Shown: in pieces, positions 40,801 through 53,200 of the stretch
Layout of the letters: every line of letters starts with the position of its first letter
Position numbering within the stretch: the stretch's first letter is position 1
Source of the DNA: Myripristis murdjan
Taxonomy: Eukaryota > Chordata > Actinopteri > Holocentriformes > Holocentridae
Reading direction: 5' to 3'
Length of the DNA stretch: 64,000 bases
Assembly: GCF_902150065.1 (NCBI RefSeq)
Contig: NC_044003.1
Location: forward strand, 17,825,987 to 17,889,986
Notes under the pieces: model-generated
Database searches by the model: none
What the model was told of the DNA's origin: nothing
The model's input: only the letters and a program-made list of their open reading frames with translations
Translations under genes and position numbers: made by a program

Positions 40801-43800
40801 AGCATGGGTTCATTCTGTTTTGCGCTGGACTTTCAAGTGTTCAGATCATTAAGAGATTCTCCAAAGGTTCATAAACACTTCAACACTGCCAACCTGAGGA
40901 TGAGTGCTCCACCTCGACACCGAGACCCATGTCAAAGGGATTTTCCAGAGTGGCTTGAGGGACCTTCTGCATTTCTTCTGGTGCACTGAAACTTGGCTGA
41001 TTGTCTTTGTTTTTGTTAAAGTGCCCTCCATCTTCCTTCACGCTGACATCTGGTCCTCTGTGCACGTCATCCACCATGACATGCTCCTTTTCCTCTGCTG
41101 GTGGCCTGTCCTGCGCATCTGTTGCTGTGAGGTTGTCATCGCTCTCAGGCTCCAGAAGGGCATCATTATCTTTTTCCTCAACTGTGTGCTGGTCCATCTC
41201 GTCTTTGAAATTCATGTTCATGAACAATTAAAAACACAGAACAACACAAGCTTAATGAGGGACAGGATTTTTCAGGTTCATTTAAAGGTTTCTGGACATG
41301 GACAATTCCCATTCCTTCCTAAGAGAATTTAGTTTATCAGCTAGTCGTGAAGTGTGCTCCAAACTCTGTTTTACATTCAAGCAATACAACCAATGCTCTG
41401 ACTGCAGGTGTGGTCTATCACATTGTCCAGAGAGCACCATTAGCTTAGTGCAGATATCTATGTGACTTTTCTTAATTGTAAAATTACCACCAAACTGTAA
41501 GGCTATACCAGTGCTGCAAATGATTTGGATGCTGATACTAGGCTAGACTAAATGATATTTGCCAATAAGGACTTTTCTGAAATCATGTGAACAATGACTG
41601 TTAACCTTGCGCATACTTTAAAAAAGAAAAAAACATTTAAGTGCTACAGAGGTTATATGACTGCTGTGTCATATCATGTTTTGCACTGTCAGTGAGCTTA
41701 TGCAATATATGCATCTGTGAAACACCCATATCAGTGGGTAACACAGGTGCACTGTTACATCTGTCAGACTTTACCAACTACAGAGGAGACCTCAAACCTT
41801 CTTTAAATATACAAATGCAACACTTTAACGCACTTCAGATTGATAATTCACTAAAATAAATAAATAAATAAAATTACCTGGGTCAACATTTGATGCTCTG
41901 TCTGTTACCAAAGGTGTGCTATCACTGGCTGCTGAGTGCTTGTGCCGTAGGCTGAAAGCAAGCTCCTGGAAGTTGTCCAGTATTTCAGCTTCTTCATCAA
42001 ACACACTTGTGTCCACTTCTTGGGCATTGCCATGTTTTAGATCTCGGCCATCCAGGATTTTCTCAATCTCATCCAGGATAGAGTTCTCTGAGGTTTCCAA
42101 AATGTCCTCAAGTGCCTTTTCCATGTCCTCGGTAGTGCCCGAATGTGAGAGACGGGCAGCCTGCAACTCAGCATCCATACTGGAGAACATGGCCTCCACT
42201 TTGAAGAGATTCTTGAGGCCTAAAAACTTCTGCAGCCGGATCATATCCTCTTCGGTAAAGTGGTCTCGCAGCAGAGTCAGTCTCAGTACGCTGTCACTGT
42301 ATTCTGGCTCTGTGGTTGGCTGAGTTGTTTCAAGCGAGGGTTTGTCAGTATCTGGGTGTGATGTGTGCGACTGTGTGGAAAAAATGGCATTTTCATCTTC
42401 AAGCAATTCTTCTTTCTCCTCCTCCTCCCCCTTGTCTTCTGTCTCTGTGTGTTTTGATTGCTTTTTGTCCTGTTTCTCTATGGATAGGGCTTCACATAGC
42501 TTTGTTCCCTCAACAGGTAATTCTAGTTGACTGTGCTTAGTCATACTGTTTTTTATATCTCTGGCTGAATTGTCCTGGTATTGCTTCAGCATGTTGTCAT
42601 CTGCTGTCTTTTCAACATCATCAAATTCTGAATCCACTGATTTCTCCTCCTCAATGGGCAGATCGTCTTTTGGTTCATTTTCCATGATTGGTAATTCTTG
42701 ATGGGTTACAGCTTTGCTTTCTTCTAAAATAGTGTCTAAATCCTGTCTGTAATCCTTGGAGGTGTCATTGTCCTGCATATGTGAATTATCTCGAACATCT
42801 GAATCCTCTGACATCTCCTCCTCACTCATTTCATTTAGTGTTTGAGTATCTAATTGTTGAGGCTGGGGCTCAGCTGAGCTATCATCCTTTGATATAGGAT
42901 TCATTTCTCTTTTACTCTCCTCTGTTTCTTCATGGAAACTCTGCTCATTAGTGGCGCTTCTAGTTTCATCTTGTGTATTTTCATTCCCTATCACTTCTCT
43001 GTCATGCTCATTATCATCATCAAACAACAGTGGCTCAGGCTCGGTATCAGTTTCTTTATTCTCCTGTACAGAACTGGATGCAGAAGGATCTTTGGCTTCT
43101 GGTTCTTTTGATGAGTCTGCATATAGCAACTGAACATCTTCTTTCTCTGCTTCCTCAGTAACTGGAGGCATTTGTGATTTGTCTTTTTCCTCCTCATCCT
43201 CCTCATCCTCATCTTCCTCCATACTAGAAACATCTGTTGTCTTCTCTCCACCACTGACAATTGCAAAAACTGTATCTCCAAGTGATGTCCACACGTTCTT
43301 ATCCTCTGGAGTCTGCTGATCAGTGGCGTGTATGGTTTGTGGACTCTCCTCTTCATGTTGAAGGTCAGGTTCTGTAGATTCTGCTGCCTCCTCGGAGAAA
43401 GACAACAACGGAGTTTCTTTTTCAGAAACACTGTCGTCATCGTGCTGATATTCTAATTCTTCACTTTCATCCTCTTCGTATGGGGTAACCTTCCAAGTGT
43501 TTTCATCATCAGTGGTGACAGCATCAAAAGTTGTTCCGAAAGTAGTTTTAATGTCAGGGATTTGCTTCCCTGTAGAATCTGAGACAGGTTCATTTTCTGA
43601 ATAAGGATAATCTTTGGGCAGAAATTCATCCTCAGGTTTTGCATGAGTATCTTTGGTTTCACTCTTTTCCGCATCTACACTTTCCTGAAAAGAATCAACT
43701 ATGGTTTGTTGTTCTTCCTCTGTGTTTTCCATGGCTTTCTCAGTGGCATCCAATGCAGCTTCTGTATCAGACTCTGCTACTTCTATAGTTAGTGATTCAG

Positions 43801-44320
43801 TTGCCATGTCAAGCTGAGTCAAAGAGGCACTTTGATCATCTGGGACGCTGTCAAGATCCTCAGACTTATCATGTTCATGTTCATTTTCATTTTCACTGCC
43901 AGTGTTCTCATCTGTTGATGGTTTTGTTTCTTCTTTGATTTGGTCAGATGTGTCCGTATATTCTTGGTCATTCTCTTTCGCTGACAAGGAAGAGGCTAAC
44001 AGTGAATCTATGTCATAAGTGTCAAATTTATCATATCCTGTATCAAAACAGACAAAATCTGTTTCCTGAAAGAAGACAAAAGGCATAAATCAAATTACAG
44101 AAAAATATACCTTGCTTTGAAGGATTTTCAATTCTTGCACAGGAACACAAAGTAGTAAAAATAGGGTATTATCACAGCTTTTATGCTTGCTTATCAAAAG
44201 ACTTTTAGGTCTGCACAATACATATCAGTCATGTGACATTATGGTGTCATTCTGCTAGTTTTTAGTAATGTGTACAGTGTTTATCTTGTATCCTAACATC
44301 AAAATAAATAATTAAATAAA

Positions 44321-44352
<32 letters not shown>

Positions 44353-46121
44353 ATAAAACCCATCAACTCATTTTCATACCTCTGCTCTAACTTCCAGTTC
44401 TTTTTCAGTGTATATATAGTTGAGTGCAAGAAGGTCCTTTGGGAAATAGCCAAAGCGGTTACCAACCTATGGACAAACACAGGGAGACATTACAGTGAAG
44501 ATGCAACAACTGAGGCAAATCCAGAGGTTGTACAGTAATGATTAAACATTAACCCCAATATACTCACACTGCCCGCCCATATATCTGTCCTTCTGCCTGC
44601 CAACTTGTAGTATACATAGATAGTTTCTGATTTCTTGAAGGACAGGAACCGACAATCTGGTCCTGAGAAATCGCTCAATGCTTTCCCGCGACACAGGAGC
44701 ACTGTGAATGAAGATGAATGGAATTAGAAATACTACCTGCAGGTAAGAACATTATTAATCTTATACTGCATTAACAGCAGATCAAGACTCCCAAAGGCAA
44801 CCTGCCAGTAACTCCCCTAGTCTTATCATAGTTTTTTGCAAGATGCACTTGTGTACATTTTATTGGATAATGTCAAAATATTTATGTTTTTGAAATCATA
44901 CCAACACATTAAAACGACTGCAGTTACCAAATAAATAATGGAAAAACATATCAATAATTTAATTTTAAATACCAGCACACTGTATTGGGTGATATATCAA
45001 TACTGATCTCAAAACCAAAACCTCATTGTCTCAGATATTGTTTTAAAATTTCTTTGAGACGGTAGAGAACATTTTGTTATGTAGTTAATGAAGAACATAG
45101 GCTACATTTTACTCTCTCTGTTTCTACTTGCGCCATCATAATTGGTTTACCCGAGGTTATTCAGGGTAGTGTGTGTACATTTTATAACCTATGAGCAGAC
45201 GCTATGACACTGTATGGTCAAAATACTAATTTCGAGAATCCTGCAGAGTTGCAGACCGCACTCTTGGTCTCAAATGACGTGGACCTTCAACACAACACCA
45301 GCTGGGTTACTTAACTTGCAGCTTGAGTGGTATTTGCTCAAATCTAGCAACGCAAACTGCACTTTAACTACGGGTTTACCATGAAGAAAGACCCTGTGGC
45401 AGTTCAGTACGACTAGCCATCGTTACAGTAACACATCACTGTTGACCCACAGGGCTGCGGCTCGCTGGCTGTAACGTAGACTACAGCTAGCGTGTTGAAA
45501 TTTTCTGCTTTAATCGTCAAGAGCTGTGGGATAACAAGTAACTTTATGAGTACCAGCATCAGCGCGTACTTTAGTTAAGCTAGGCCAACCACAATATCAA
45601 CAGAGCTAACGTGGAACGCTCTTAACTAGCACCAACAACATTATCAGAAACAAGTTTTAGCCAAAGCCGGCCGGGAGCTAATTAGCTGCTAATGTTAGCC
45701 AGTAACGTTACTATCCAGCCCAACCAGGCAAACGGTTAGTTAGCATGGCAGGCCGGGAACAGCCTTCGTTTCAAAGTGTTAAAAAAACGAAAGGTACAGA
45801 CTAATACCAGTTTGCTTGTTTTGTTTCAAGGTGCAGCACATAAACAACACCAAAACAACGCGGTGTGGTTATCCAGAAGTCAAATATCATCTGGCAACAG
45901 GTCAAAGATAAGACGCAGTATATGGCTAGCCGTAATCCGGGGTCGATTCAGGATGGTGAGAAGCATCCCTGAAGTCAGGCTCACAAGCCATAAAACTTAC
46001 TGCTGCACTCCTCGTCGGCGCATCTTTTAAAGTCGGAGAATCTTTTGTCCACGGCTGCGGTTAAAATAAAATTAAATAGCAGTAATAAAAAGCCTTTTCG
46101 GTAAAAGATCTTTGCTGCCAT
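28885..46121 (-). CDS. mia3: mia3 / TANGO1, ER-exit-site cargo receptor for collagen export
   Basis: ER-exit-site membrane protein that loads procollagens and other bulky cargo and recruits Sec23/Sec24 and Sec12 partners. Minus-strand exons: 46121-46001, 44701-44568, 44466-44380, 44065-41878, 41202-40894, 40348-40221, 37469-37338, 37054-37033, 36943-36855, 36745-36668, 36368-36258, 36149-36078, 35974-35870, 34974-34852, 34708-34621, 33869-33817, 33696-33606, 33419-33281, 32809-32647, 32531-32496, 32371-32304, 32153-32068, 31532-31419, 30585-30523, 30432-30386, 30257-30189, 29757-29268, 29153-28885: 1824 aa (human 1907). Domains in order: signal peptide (about 1-24); SH3-like MIA domain (to about 112; ALSDFSGPDCRFLSFKK, FGYFPKD); acidic disordered luminal exon of 729 codons; membrane segments near 963-979 and 1011-1029; coiled coils to about 1445; proline-rich Sec23-binding tail with six PPP tracts. 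Next to aida, as in human. Confidence 0.96.
32496..32531 (-). other. mia3: 36-nt mia3 coding exon
   Basis: Twelve codons (IKEQENKTHSNW) between an AG acceptor and GTATGT donor, both phases 0. It aligns with the human segment HEKKAHENW in the last coiled coil. Easily missed by gene finders. Confidence 0.85.
34010..34385. repeat. interspersed repeat of the 'accataggtacc ... ggtatcgaaac' type in a mia3 intron
   Basis: Contains GGCACCATAGGTACCAGC, ACCGTGGTATCGAAACAGG and a TGGTATTGACTACTGAATTT end. I recognise these blocks from a common non-coding teleost repeat. Family not assigned; boundaries approximate. Confidence 0.55.
35245..35600. repeat. possible decayed transposon-derived sequence in a mia3 intron
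   Basis: Starts AGGGTGTCGCAAACTGAATC, a repeat-like opening, and contains a short open stretch MATMWKLFKVLDKNQPSSDM weakly resembling the start of a BED-finger hAT transposase. Weak support; it could be unique intron sequence. Confidence 0.25.
37033..37054 (-). other. mia3: 22-nt mia3 microexon
   Basis: Flanked by CTATAG acceptor and GTAGGT donor on the minus strand. It encodes VKGRQYL plus one base, turning phase 0 into phase 1, which is exactly what the next exon needs. Without it, the membrane-segment exon and the first coiled-coil exon do not join in frame. The human protein has VKDRVYQV at the same place. Confidence 0.88.
38954..39031 (-). CDS. mia3: alternative first coding exon of mia3 (TANGO1-short)
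   Basis: Minus-strand ATG in the context GGGATGGATAG followed by 26 codons (MDSDTSARPMLESDHLYMLF, then LKEMQH) and a GTAAGT donor in phase 0. It joins in frame to the exon at 37469-37338, giving about 861 aa that lack the luminal SH3 and acidic regions. The start MDS and the LY-F-LLPD pattern across the junction match the human TANGO1S isoform as I remember it. This cytosolic-membrane form works with the long form and cTAGE5 at ER exit sites. Confidence 0.85.
39032..39600 (-). promoter_or_regulatory. internal promoter region for the short mia3 isoform
   Basis: Sequence upstream of the TANGO1S ATG is richer in CG dinucleotides than the surrounding introns (for example around 39140-39260 and 39480-39580), as expected for a housekeeping promoter. 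No TATA box. Limits approximate. Confidence 0.5.
44328..44351. repeat. (TA)n tract in mia3 intron 3
   Basis: Short AT dinucleotide run next to an A-run. Confidence 0.9.
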
Positions 46122-46183
46122 GCTGGCAGTTTGGCGGAGTGGCTTGGCTGTGCCTGAGCATGAGCACTGGGCAGGAGAAGCCG

Positions 46184-46191
46184 ACACGTCA
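46184..46191 (-). promoter_or_regulatory. UPRE/CREB3-like element upstream of mia3
   Basis: Reads TGACGTGT on the minus strand, 63 bp 5' of the mia3 ATG. Such TGACGTG-type sites bind XBP1, ATF6 or CREB3-family factors that control secretory-pathway genes. A single 8-bp match, so tentative. Confidence 0.3.
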
Positions 46192-49140
46192 GCAGATCCG
46201 GCTGCTGGGTGTAGCTTTACATCCAGGACACGGTTCGGGTTTGGCTGGGACTTGGTGTCTGTGTGAGGAAAAACAATCTCAAGTAACATGCAACGACAAG
46301 ACAGGCTGCCCAAGCAATGTATACGTGCACTGGCCTACCCTTCAAAAAATGCATGTGTTACGGTTTCCTCTGGGATGATGCGTTCACTTCATCCAGGGAT
46401 ATTTACATTTAAGAAATCACAATCTCCTTCGTCAGACATATTCTCACATGGGGTCTTGCAGGGTTTGACTGATGCATGGCATATACGCCTTTCCCCCCAC
46501 CATAGGCCACTATACATTAAAATATAGCGAGAATGTGTTGTACCAAGGTTATTCAGGAAAAAAAAAAAAAAAAAAAACACTGGTAATTATTCTTTCTACA
46601 AGCTTAATAGTTTGAGTTAGAAAATGGAATCAACATCAACATAGTCAACACAGGGTCTGATCAAACATAAATAGCTATGGTAATTTCTGAGAAAAATGTA
46701 ATGTCATCAGTGGAAAACAAAAAATCTGTGTTTGTATACAGAATTCCACATTACAGTTCAGTTCTTCATATCCTGATCACAAACATCCCCTTTGTGCCCG
46801 CTTGCAATTACAGTAGAAAGTGATCTCATGCAAAATGTAAAAATTAACAAGTATACAAGATCAGGTGTGCATTTTCAGGACTGGCAAATATTGGTAAATC
46901 CAAATGATTTCACTTGGGCTGGGGTAGACCGAGACCAAGAACAGCTGTAACACTTGATGCTTTTTGCATTACCACACAAAAACTGTTAGTTTTCCTAAAT
47001 ACCTCTTCTATATCTGTCTACCAGCAAAGTCAAGGTCAAAAACCTATCTACATTGTCTACATGTATAATTGTATCATGTATAATTGATGTTTTAAAGACA
47101 TGGAGTAAGACTACATTTATAATAATAGTCCTCATACAGGACAGTTACAACAGTGTCATGGGGCAGTTTTAACACTCATTTATAATTCTGTCAGCTACAT
47201 AGAGGCTACTAGAATAAATATACCAGTTTGTTTTATGCATTAATGTTTATTTTCATACATCAAAATCAGATTAAAAAAAAAAGCACAAAAAATATGTATA
47301 CAGATATGTGTCAAGTACAAATAAGGTTTGTACTTGTTATTTTCTAGAGGACAGATCAATGATTTCAGTGGGATATGTTTAATGCATGTTCAAACAGCTA
47401 TTAGGAGTTATTCAGTTAATTACTGTATGTGAGAGTCAGCTTTTGTTTCACATGGGAAGAGGGTTATAGCTGTCCCCTGGTTACCGCCTTGCACATCTGT
47501 CTGGATTTCTATAAAATCTAGCACCATGACATGTCACAAAATATGTCACTTTAGTGGACAGATCAAAGATTGTATCAATAAAAGTTTTATGTCATGGTGA
47601 AGTATAGGCATTAGGATATTTCCAAAACAAAAAAGGCCGCAATATGTTTTGTTGCCAAAATGTGAAGACTCCATCAGTGCACCCCTTTAAGAGATATATT
47701 TTCTGAGTTGTATGTGTGGAAGCATAAGGACATGTTCAGTACAGTGTAATGATATTTCAGCATTTCACCCAAGGAAATTGTATTTTTTTAGGTTCAGATA
47801 AAAGCACGGGTCTTGCTAGCCATTATTTGAACCACAGGCTGTTAAAAGGCTGCATTCTTTGACAAATGAAATGAAGAAAATGTCCAGTGACACTTGACTT
47901 TTTATCTTGACTGATACTAGAAAGCATAATTTGGTAAGAAAGTTAAGTGATAAAGGTGACTAAGAGCGCAACAAGGGAGAAAATGTGGGGATAAAGATAT
48001 ATTTTAAAGTTCAAATCTGACAGCACTGCCATGTAATAAAGCTGATCTGAATATAAGAAGAGAAACCTTCTCTGAAAATGTCCCCGATTCCCTCTCCTTA
48101 GAGCAATGCAGATTTAACACCTGAAATCATATTGCAAATGTCACCTGGCCAGTTTCACCTTCTGTGGGGAAGTCATTTTCACAGACGCTGATTGAACTGT
48201 CAAAGACCTACAAAGAAATAACATACTCATTTGGAAATTCTTAGCATTCACCTTTAATGAGAGAGCAAAATAAACATTTGAAATAAGCTGTAAGAACAGG
48301 TTCCTAAAATATCAGATAGCAGCTCAGTTGGTCTGTGGTAAATTTACATGCCGTCTCTCACTTTTATTGTAGAACCAATGAACCAGTTTCACTGGAAGTG
48401 AGAGGGAAATGAAGATGGCAATCATGGGTTATCATGGGTTATCATGGGTATCATGGGTTCTGTAGCCACAAAATTAATCAGAATTACATCCAGGCACACA
48501 TACCTATAAGCCTAGTGTCTCTCAACTAGGCCTACATTTATTTTAAAGTTTGGAGATGGGTAATAAAGCGGTTTCTGTCATATAATGAGGTGTATGGTTT
48601 GTCTTTTTAAACTCAGGTTGTTTTACTAGCTTGTGGAAAAGATCTCCTGAATGAAAGAAAAAATTTGAATTAAAGAAAAACAAAAACAAAACAACATACT
48701 GTACTATAGTAATTAAATAATATATTCAGAAGGATATTATACATAGGACACTCTATAGTAAGTATAGTATACTCTTCATTAATTCCTCACAATATAAAGT
48801 AGCACTAAAAATGGTTAAAAAAAAAAATATGCACATGGTCAGGTAACTATTGAGTACCACAAGCACACTATAAATCCTCATTTTTCAAAAAATAAATAAA
48901 ATAAAATAAAATAAAATGATCGGAACACATTTTTTAGTACATTTTTATTTCAAGTCACGAACAAACATATAAACAGATAAACAGATAAAAAAAAAAAAAC
49001 ATCGCTTACAAATAGATGAAGCTCTAACAGAATAAAATGTAAAGTAGCACAAAGTGGGCGTTTATTGAAACGCTTGGCTTCCAGCCGCCATTAAAATTTA
49101 GAAGAAGAAGAAAGTAACAGGAAGAAGAGAAGAAGAGCTC
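46192..49140. other. intergenic DNA between divergent mia3 and taf1a
   Basis: AT-rich; no gene is supportable. Contains an A-run near 46559-46577, the decamer array at 48421-48459 and AAAAT-type low complexity near 48886-48917. Confidence 0.5.
48421..48459. repeat. short tandem array of ATCATGGGTT
   Basis: Two 10-bp copies, a 9-bp copy (ATCATGGGT), then a fourth copy, directly adjoining. Confidence 0.95.
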
Positions 49141-49300
49141 TGGCTGCTGGCCCCGCCCCTCAGACTGCAACAGCCAATCAGTAGTCGTCTTCTTCGCCCC
49201 TCCTAATACGTTTTGTAGTCTTATGACAGCTTTTGTAGTTTTTGTAGCTCTGTTTGTACTTAGCAACGTGCTCCGTCCAACTTGAGTAAATCATCGTGGA
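49141..49300 (+). promoter_or_regulatory. taf1a promoter
   Basis: GC box CCCCGCCCC at 49151-49159 and an inverted-type CCAAT element (CAGCCAATCA) at 49171-49180, in a GC-rich island within AT-rich DNA. A YY1-like ATGGCGGC on the minus strand lies near 49086-49093. A likely non-coding first exon ends at a GTAGGA donor after 49479 and joins the acceptor before 50217. Confidence 0.55.
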
Positions 49301-50296
49301 GCTGGACACCAGAGGACACTGAAACTGGGCAAACTTTGCATGGTAACAGCTGCGAATTAAAGTTAATTTGACTTACTGTCCTCAGACATTATTATCTGCT
49401 AACTAATTCAGCCGAGTCAGACGTTAGCCTTACAAAAATGTCAACATGAAAGTGCTAGCTCTTATGTTAGCTAAGTCAGGTAGGAAGTGTTATCGTTGGG
49501 TTGGAAGATAACATAACAGCGATTACATTTGTTAACGAGCTTGTATTTGTTTTAAGCGAAGAGAAAAACGTGTTAATGTAGCTGTTTAACTGTTATGGCG
49601 TTGTTGTTGTTGTTGTTTTTTTTTTGGGCTCTGTTACAAACCCCATCGCAGCTGCGTATAGCCTTAGATAAAATTCATAAATTACTGTCCCATAGTCCTG
49701 TAAATTTAGCAACAGTACTGGCACAGATCTGTTATTTTGTGTGTATTGCTGTTTGTATTTTACATTTCAATCCCAGTGTGCCATCAGGGTCCAACACAGG
49801 AACTGTCCTCTGTCCATCATTAGCAGCAGTACGTTTTATTTTATTTTTCCTTGTTAAGGAGAGTGGTAGTAATGTAATCTAGAGTTTATTAAACTGTTCA
49901 GAAGGTCTAGATTCCATTATTAATATAGGCTGTTGATCATGCTGCATATTAGCTCTGGCCAGGACCAGCAAACTATCATGTTGATGCTCAGCAGTGAATA
50001 TATGCCTTGCCTCAGTCATCATTGCCTTCTGTGTGTTTACTACTCTTCTGGTTGCTCCTGTTGCACTGTTACTCTCTGAATCCTTCTAGTACCTTGCACA
50101 AATAACTCATAAATCCCTGTGCATCACCTTTGTTTCTTTTTCAGCATCAGCACTTGGGCTTGGCTTGCAGGAGTGTCCTTAAGAATTTAAACACAGTACT
50201 ACTTTTCTTGCCACAGGTGTGAGTCTTACAGTGCTTACAGTGCTTACCCGGCCTGGTGGCAGACAGCAGCAGTTCAGTCTGAGTTGAGCTGCTGTT

Positions 50297-53200
50297 ATGG
50301 ATGATTTGGAAGCAGAGCAAAGCCCCCCTCAGGAGTCAGATGAAGACGAGCCCTCAGACAGTAACACTCAAAATGGAGCACAACTGTCAAAACTACCTTT
50401 GGCAGATCCCATATTTCAAGGTGAAGTAAATGTTACTTTGGTTGTTGTGTTTATTGTGGAAGACTTACTAATAGTTAGTCTTTATGACAAATGCATTCAT
50501 GTGCATTAGGGGTGTAACCATTGATTATAAATACTGTCAATTCAACTGAATCAACGTGGTAAAAGAAATAAATAGAATGAATAACTCACTTTGGCTTGAA
50601 TTGATATGAAATACTTGGAATCAAATTGCTCATGTTTTTTTTTAAAAAAAAAAAAAAAAACTTTTAGTGAATTCTGTCGTCTATTTTTTTTTTTTTCACC
50701 TTTCAGAAGAAAAAAGATAGTCTTGCATTACTGCACACACTCTAATCATGGTTTACAAACTCGAATCAAATTGAATTGTTCCAAAAAATAAAAATCAGCA
50801 TCAAATTGAATTTGCAAGTACTGAATTGAATTGTTGCATTTGTTCTCAGTAACCTAAAGTAAGGAAATCTGACATGTGAGACTGTGTATTAACTTATTCC
50901 TGCCTTGCATCTTTAGAAACAATCAAAGAATCAGGGTTTCACAGGACCACACGGATTTGTCTGGAGCAGATCAGAGAAGCCATGTTGCATCATAGATGGC
51001 AAGAAGCAGCAGAATATATGAGTAGTTGCTACCAAATGTTGGAAGACACAAAAGGAGGCTCATTACAGCGGATTAGAGAGGTAAGTTTGAGTACTAGTCA
51101 TGCACAGTGCAGTTTGAGGATGTATTGAAAGCAAGTTTTGATTTCCAGATGCTCAGTTTAAGCGCTCTTTTTATAATTCCTATCCCAGATCATTTGGAGA
51201 ATAAGCACTGAGATCCTACACCATCACCCTAACTCAAAGATGGAAGACTATAACAACATCTATGAACGGATGAAACATTCAGGAGTGAAACATTACCTGA
51301 TGGTATGTAACTTAACAGACCTGATTGCACAGTGTACACGTCTCGGGATTGTTTACCGCGGTGTTGAGGCACTGTTTGGTCCTGTGTTTCACGGTGCTTT
51401 GGCATCTTAAATTTGATGTCTTCTAGATCTGTCTGGAACATTCTTTCCACCTGCTGGTGAATGGCCAGATTGAGGATGCAAAGCGCCAGTTGTCTATTGC
51501 AGAAAGTTGGAAGTATGGGAAGCTGTTTGCAGGACAGTCTCAGAGGAGTAAACTGATCCAGGCCTACAGGAGTTTGCTCGAGTATTTCATCTGGTGTGAC
51601 AAAAAATTCACACACTCCCTCACCGGTAAGCGGATACACAGCAAAACAAAACAACCCAAAGCATTTATTATTAATGTGTGTCAGATACACTTGCACAACA
51701 CAAACTTTTGTGTTGTGTTGCAGTGCCATCTACAGGTCAGATCCTGTAACTACCACATGGAATGAATTTGGTAAAGATTAAAGTCTTGGGCTGTAGTTAG
51801 ACTGGATATTTGTCCGTATTCACAATTACCTTGTAATGACTCATTATGTGTCCAATATTGGCAATATTTATTAAGCTGTGTGTCAGCAGAAATTGTATCT
51901 GTTTCTCCTCTCCAACTTTTTACACTTGTCTTATGTGCATTGTGACTGGATAGTGGTGTATGTAGAAATCCAGTCATACACAGTCATAGAGACATGCATA
52001 CATCTGATTTTTAAAGAACTGGTTGAAATATCTGCAAACTATATTTTTCTATGCCCTGACCTGGATTGTACGGCACTAGTTGATCTCCGAACTGCTTCCT
52101 TTCAAGTGACTCATAGCCAACCATTTCAGATAATCCTGATGATGGTGCCACTGAAGAGATGCACAGGTACTTCAGACACTCCGCTGTCAACCTGAAAGAC
52201 ATTTTGACAAATCCAGGCATCTGGGATCCCTTTATACTGAGTTATGTTGATGTGAGTATTCATCCTAATGGAAAAATCAACTACTTAAGTGATAGAGACA
52301 GAATGACTGATATACCACTTAATATACCACTAAGCATGCAGCACTCTTTAAGGATGAGACTAAATTGTTAAGGGAGACATGCAGATAATGCTCACTGATA
52401 CTCGCTAACACAAAATCTCCAACAAAACAGGCATATGTACAATTACATTTTGACCTTTAATACATTTTGATTTCATTTGTCAGTTTGCTCCACCCATATG
52501 CTCTTGTAATAAGAAATTAGCTTTTTGTTTCTACTTATATCTCTGCTTATAAGACTCTGTTTGTTGTTGGCAGATGTTGGAATTCTATGAGGATAATGAA
52601 GAGGCTTTGAGGGTCCTGAATGACTATGCATATAACAGCTCTTTTCCCCTAAATCCCAATGCGCATGTGTTCTTGTACCAGTACCTCAAGAGGCATGAGG
52701 CTCCACAGAGTAAACTAATGAAAGTATTAAAGGTAAAACCATGTACATTTACAGGAAACAATAGATTGTTTTGAACGCACTAATGCATTACTGTTCATTT
52801 GTTGGTGCATGATCAATTTAGCTTCAGGTAAGTGATGCTTTAAGAAAAGCATTAAAATTGAAAACTAAGCCATATGTTCACTCAGTCGTAACACATTTGT
52901 TATTTTGTGGTGTGTGTGTAGAGAAGGAGATGAAACTTAAATGATCCCTGTGGGGAAATTTCATCCAAGTTATGATTTTAAATGCAGGCGTATAATTTGT
53001 GCCAGCATGTTCTCAGGTTTACTTTAGAGAAAATAGACACAGAAATGAATGTACCACTTACATTACTTCCCTTTGTCATAGGGCCTCTATGCTCTAGTCC
53101 CAAGTCACGAGTTGATGCTGGAATACTGTTCTCTGCTGCTTCAATCAGGTAACATCAGTGTGTAGTCATAGACTGTCAATCCCAAATAAGATATAGACCA

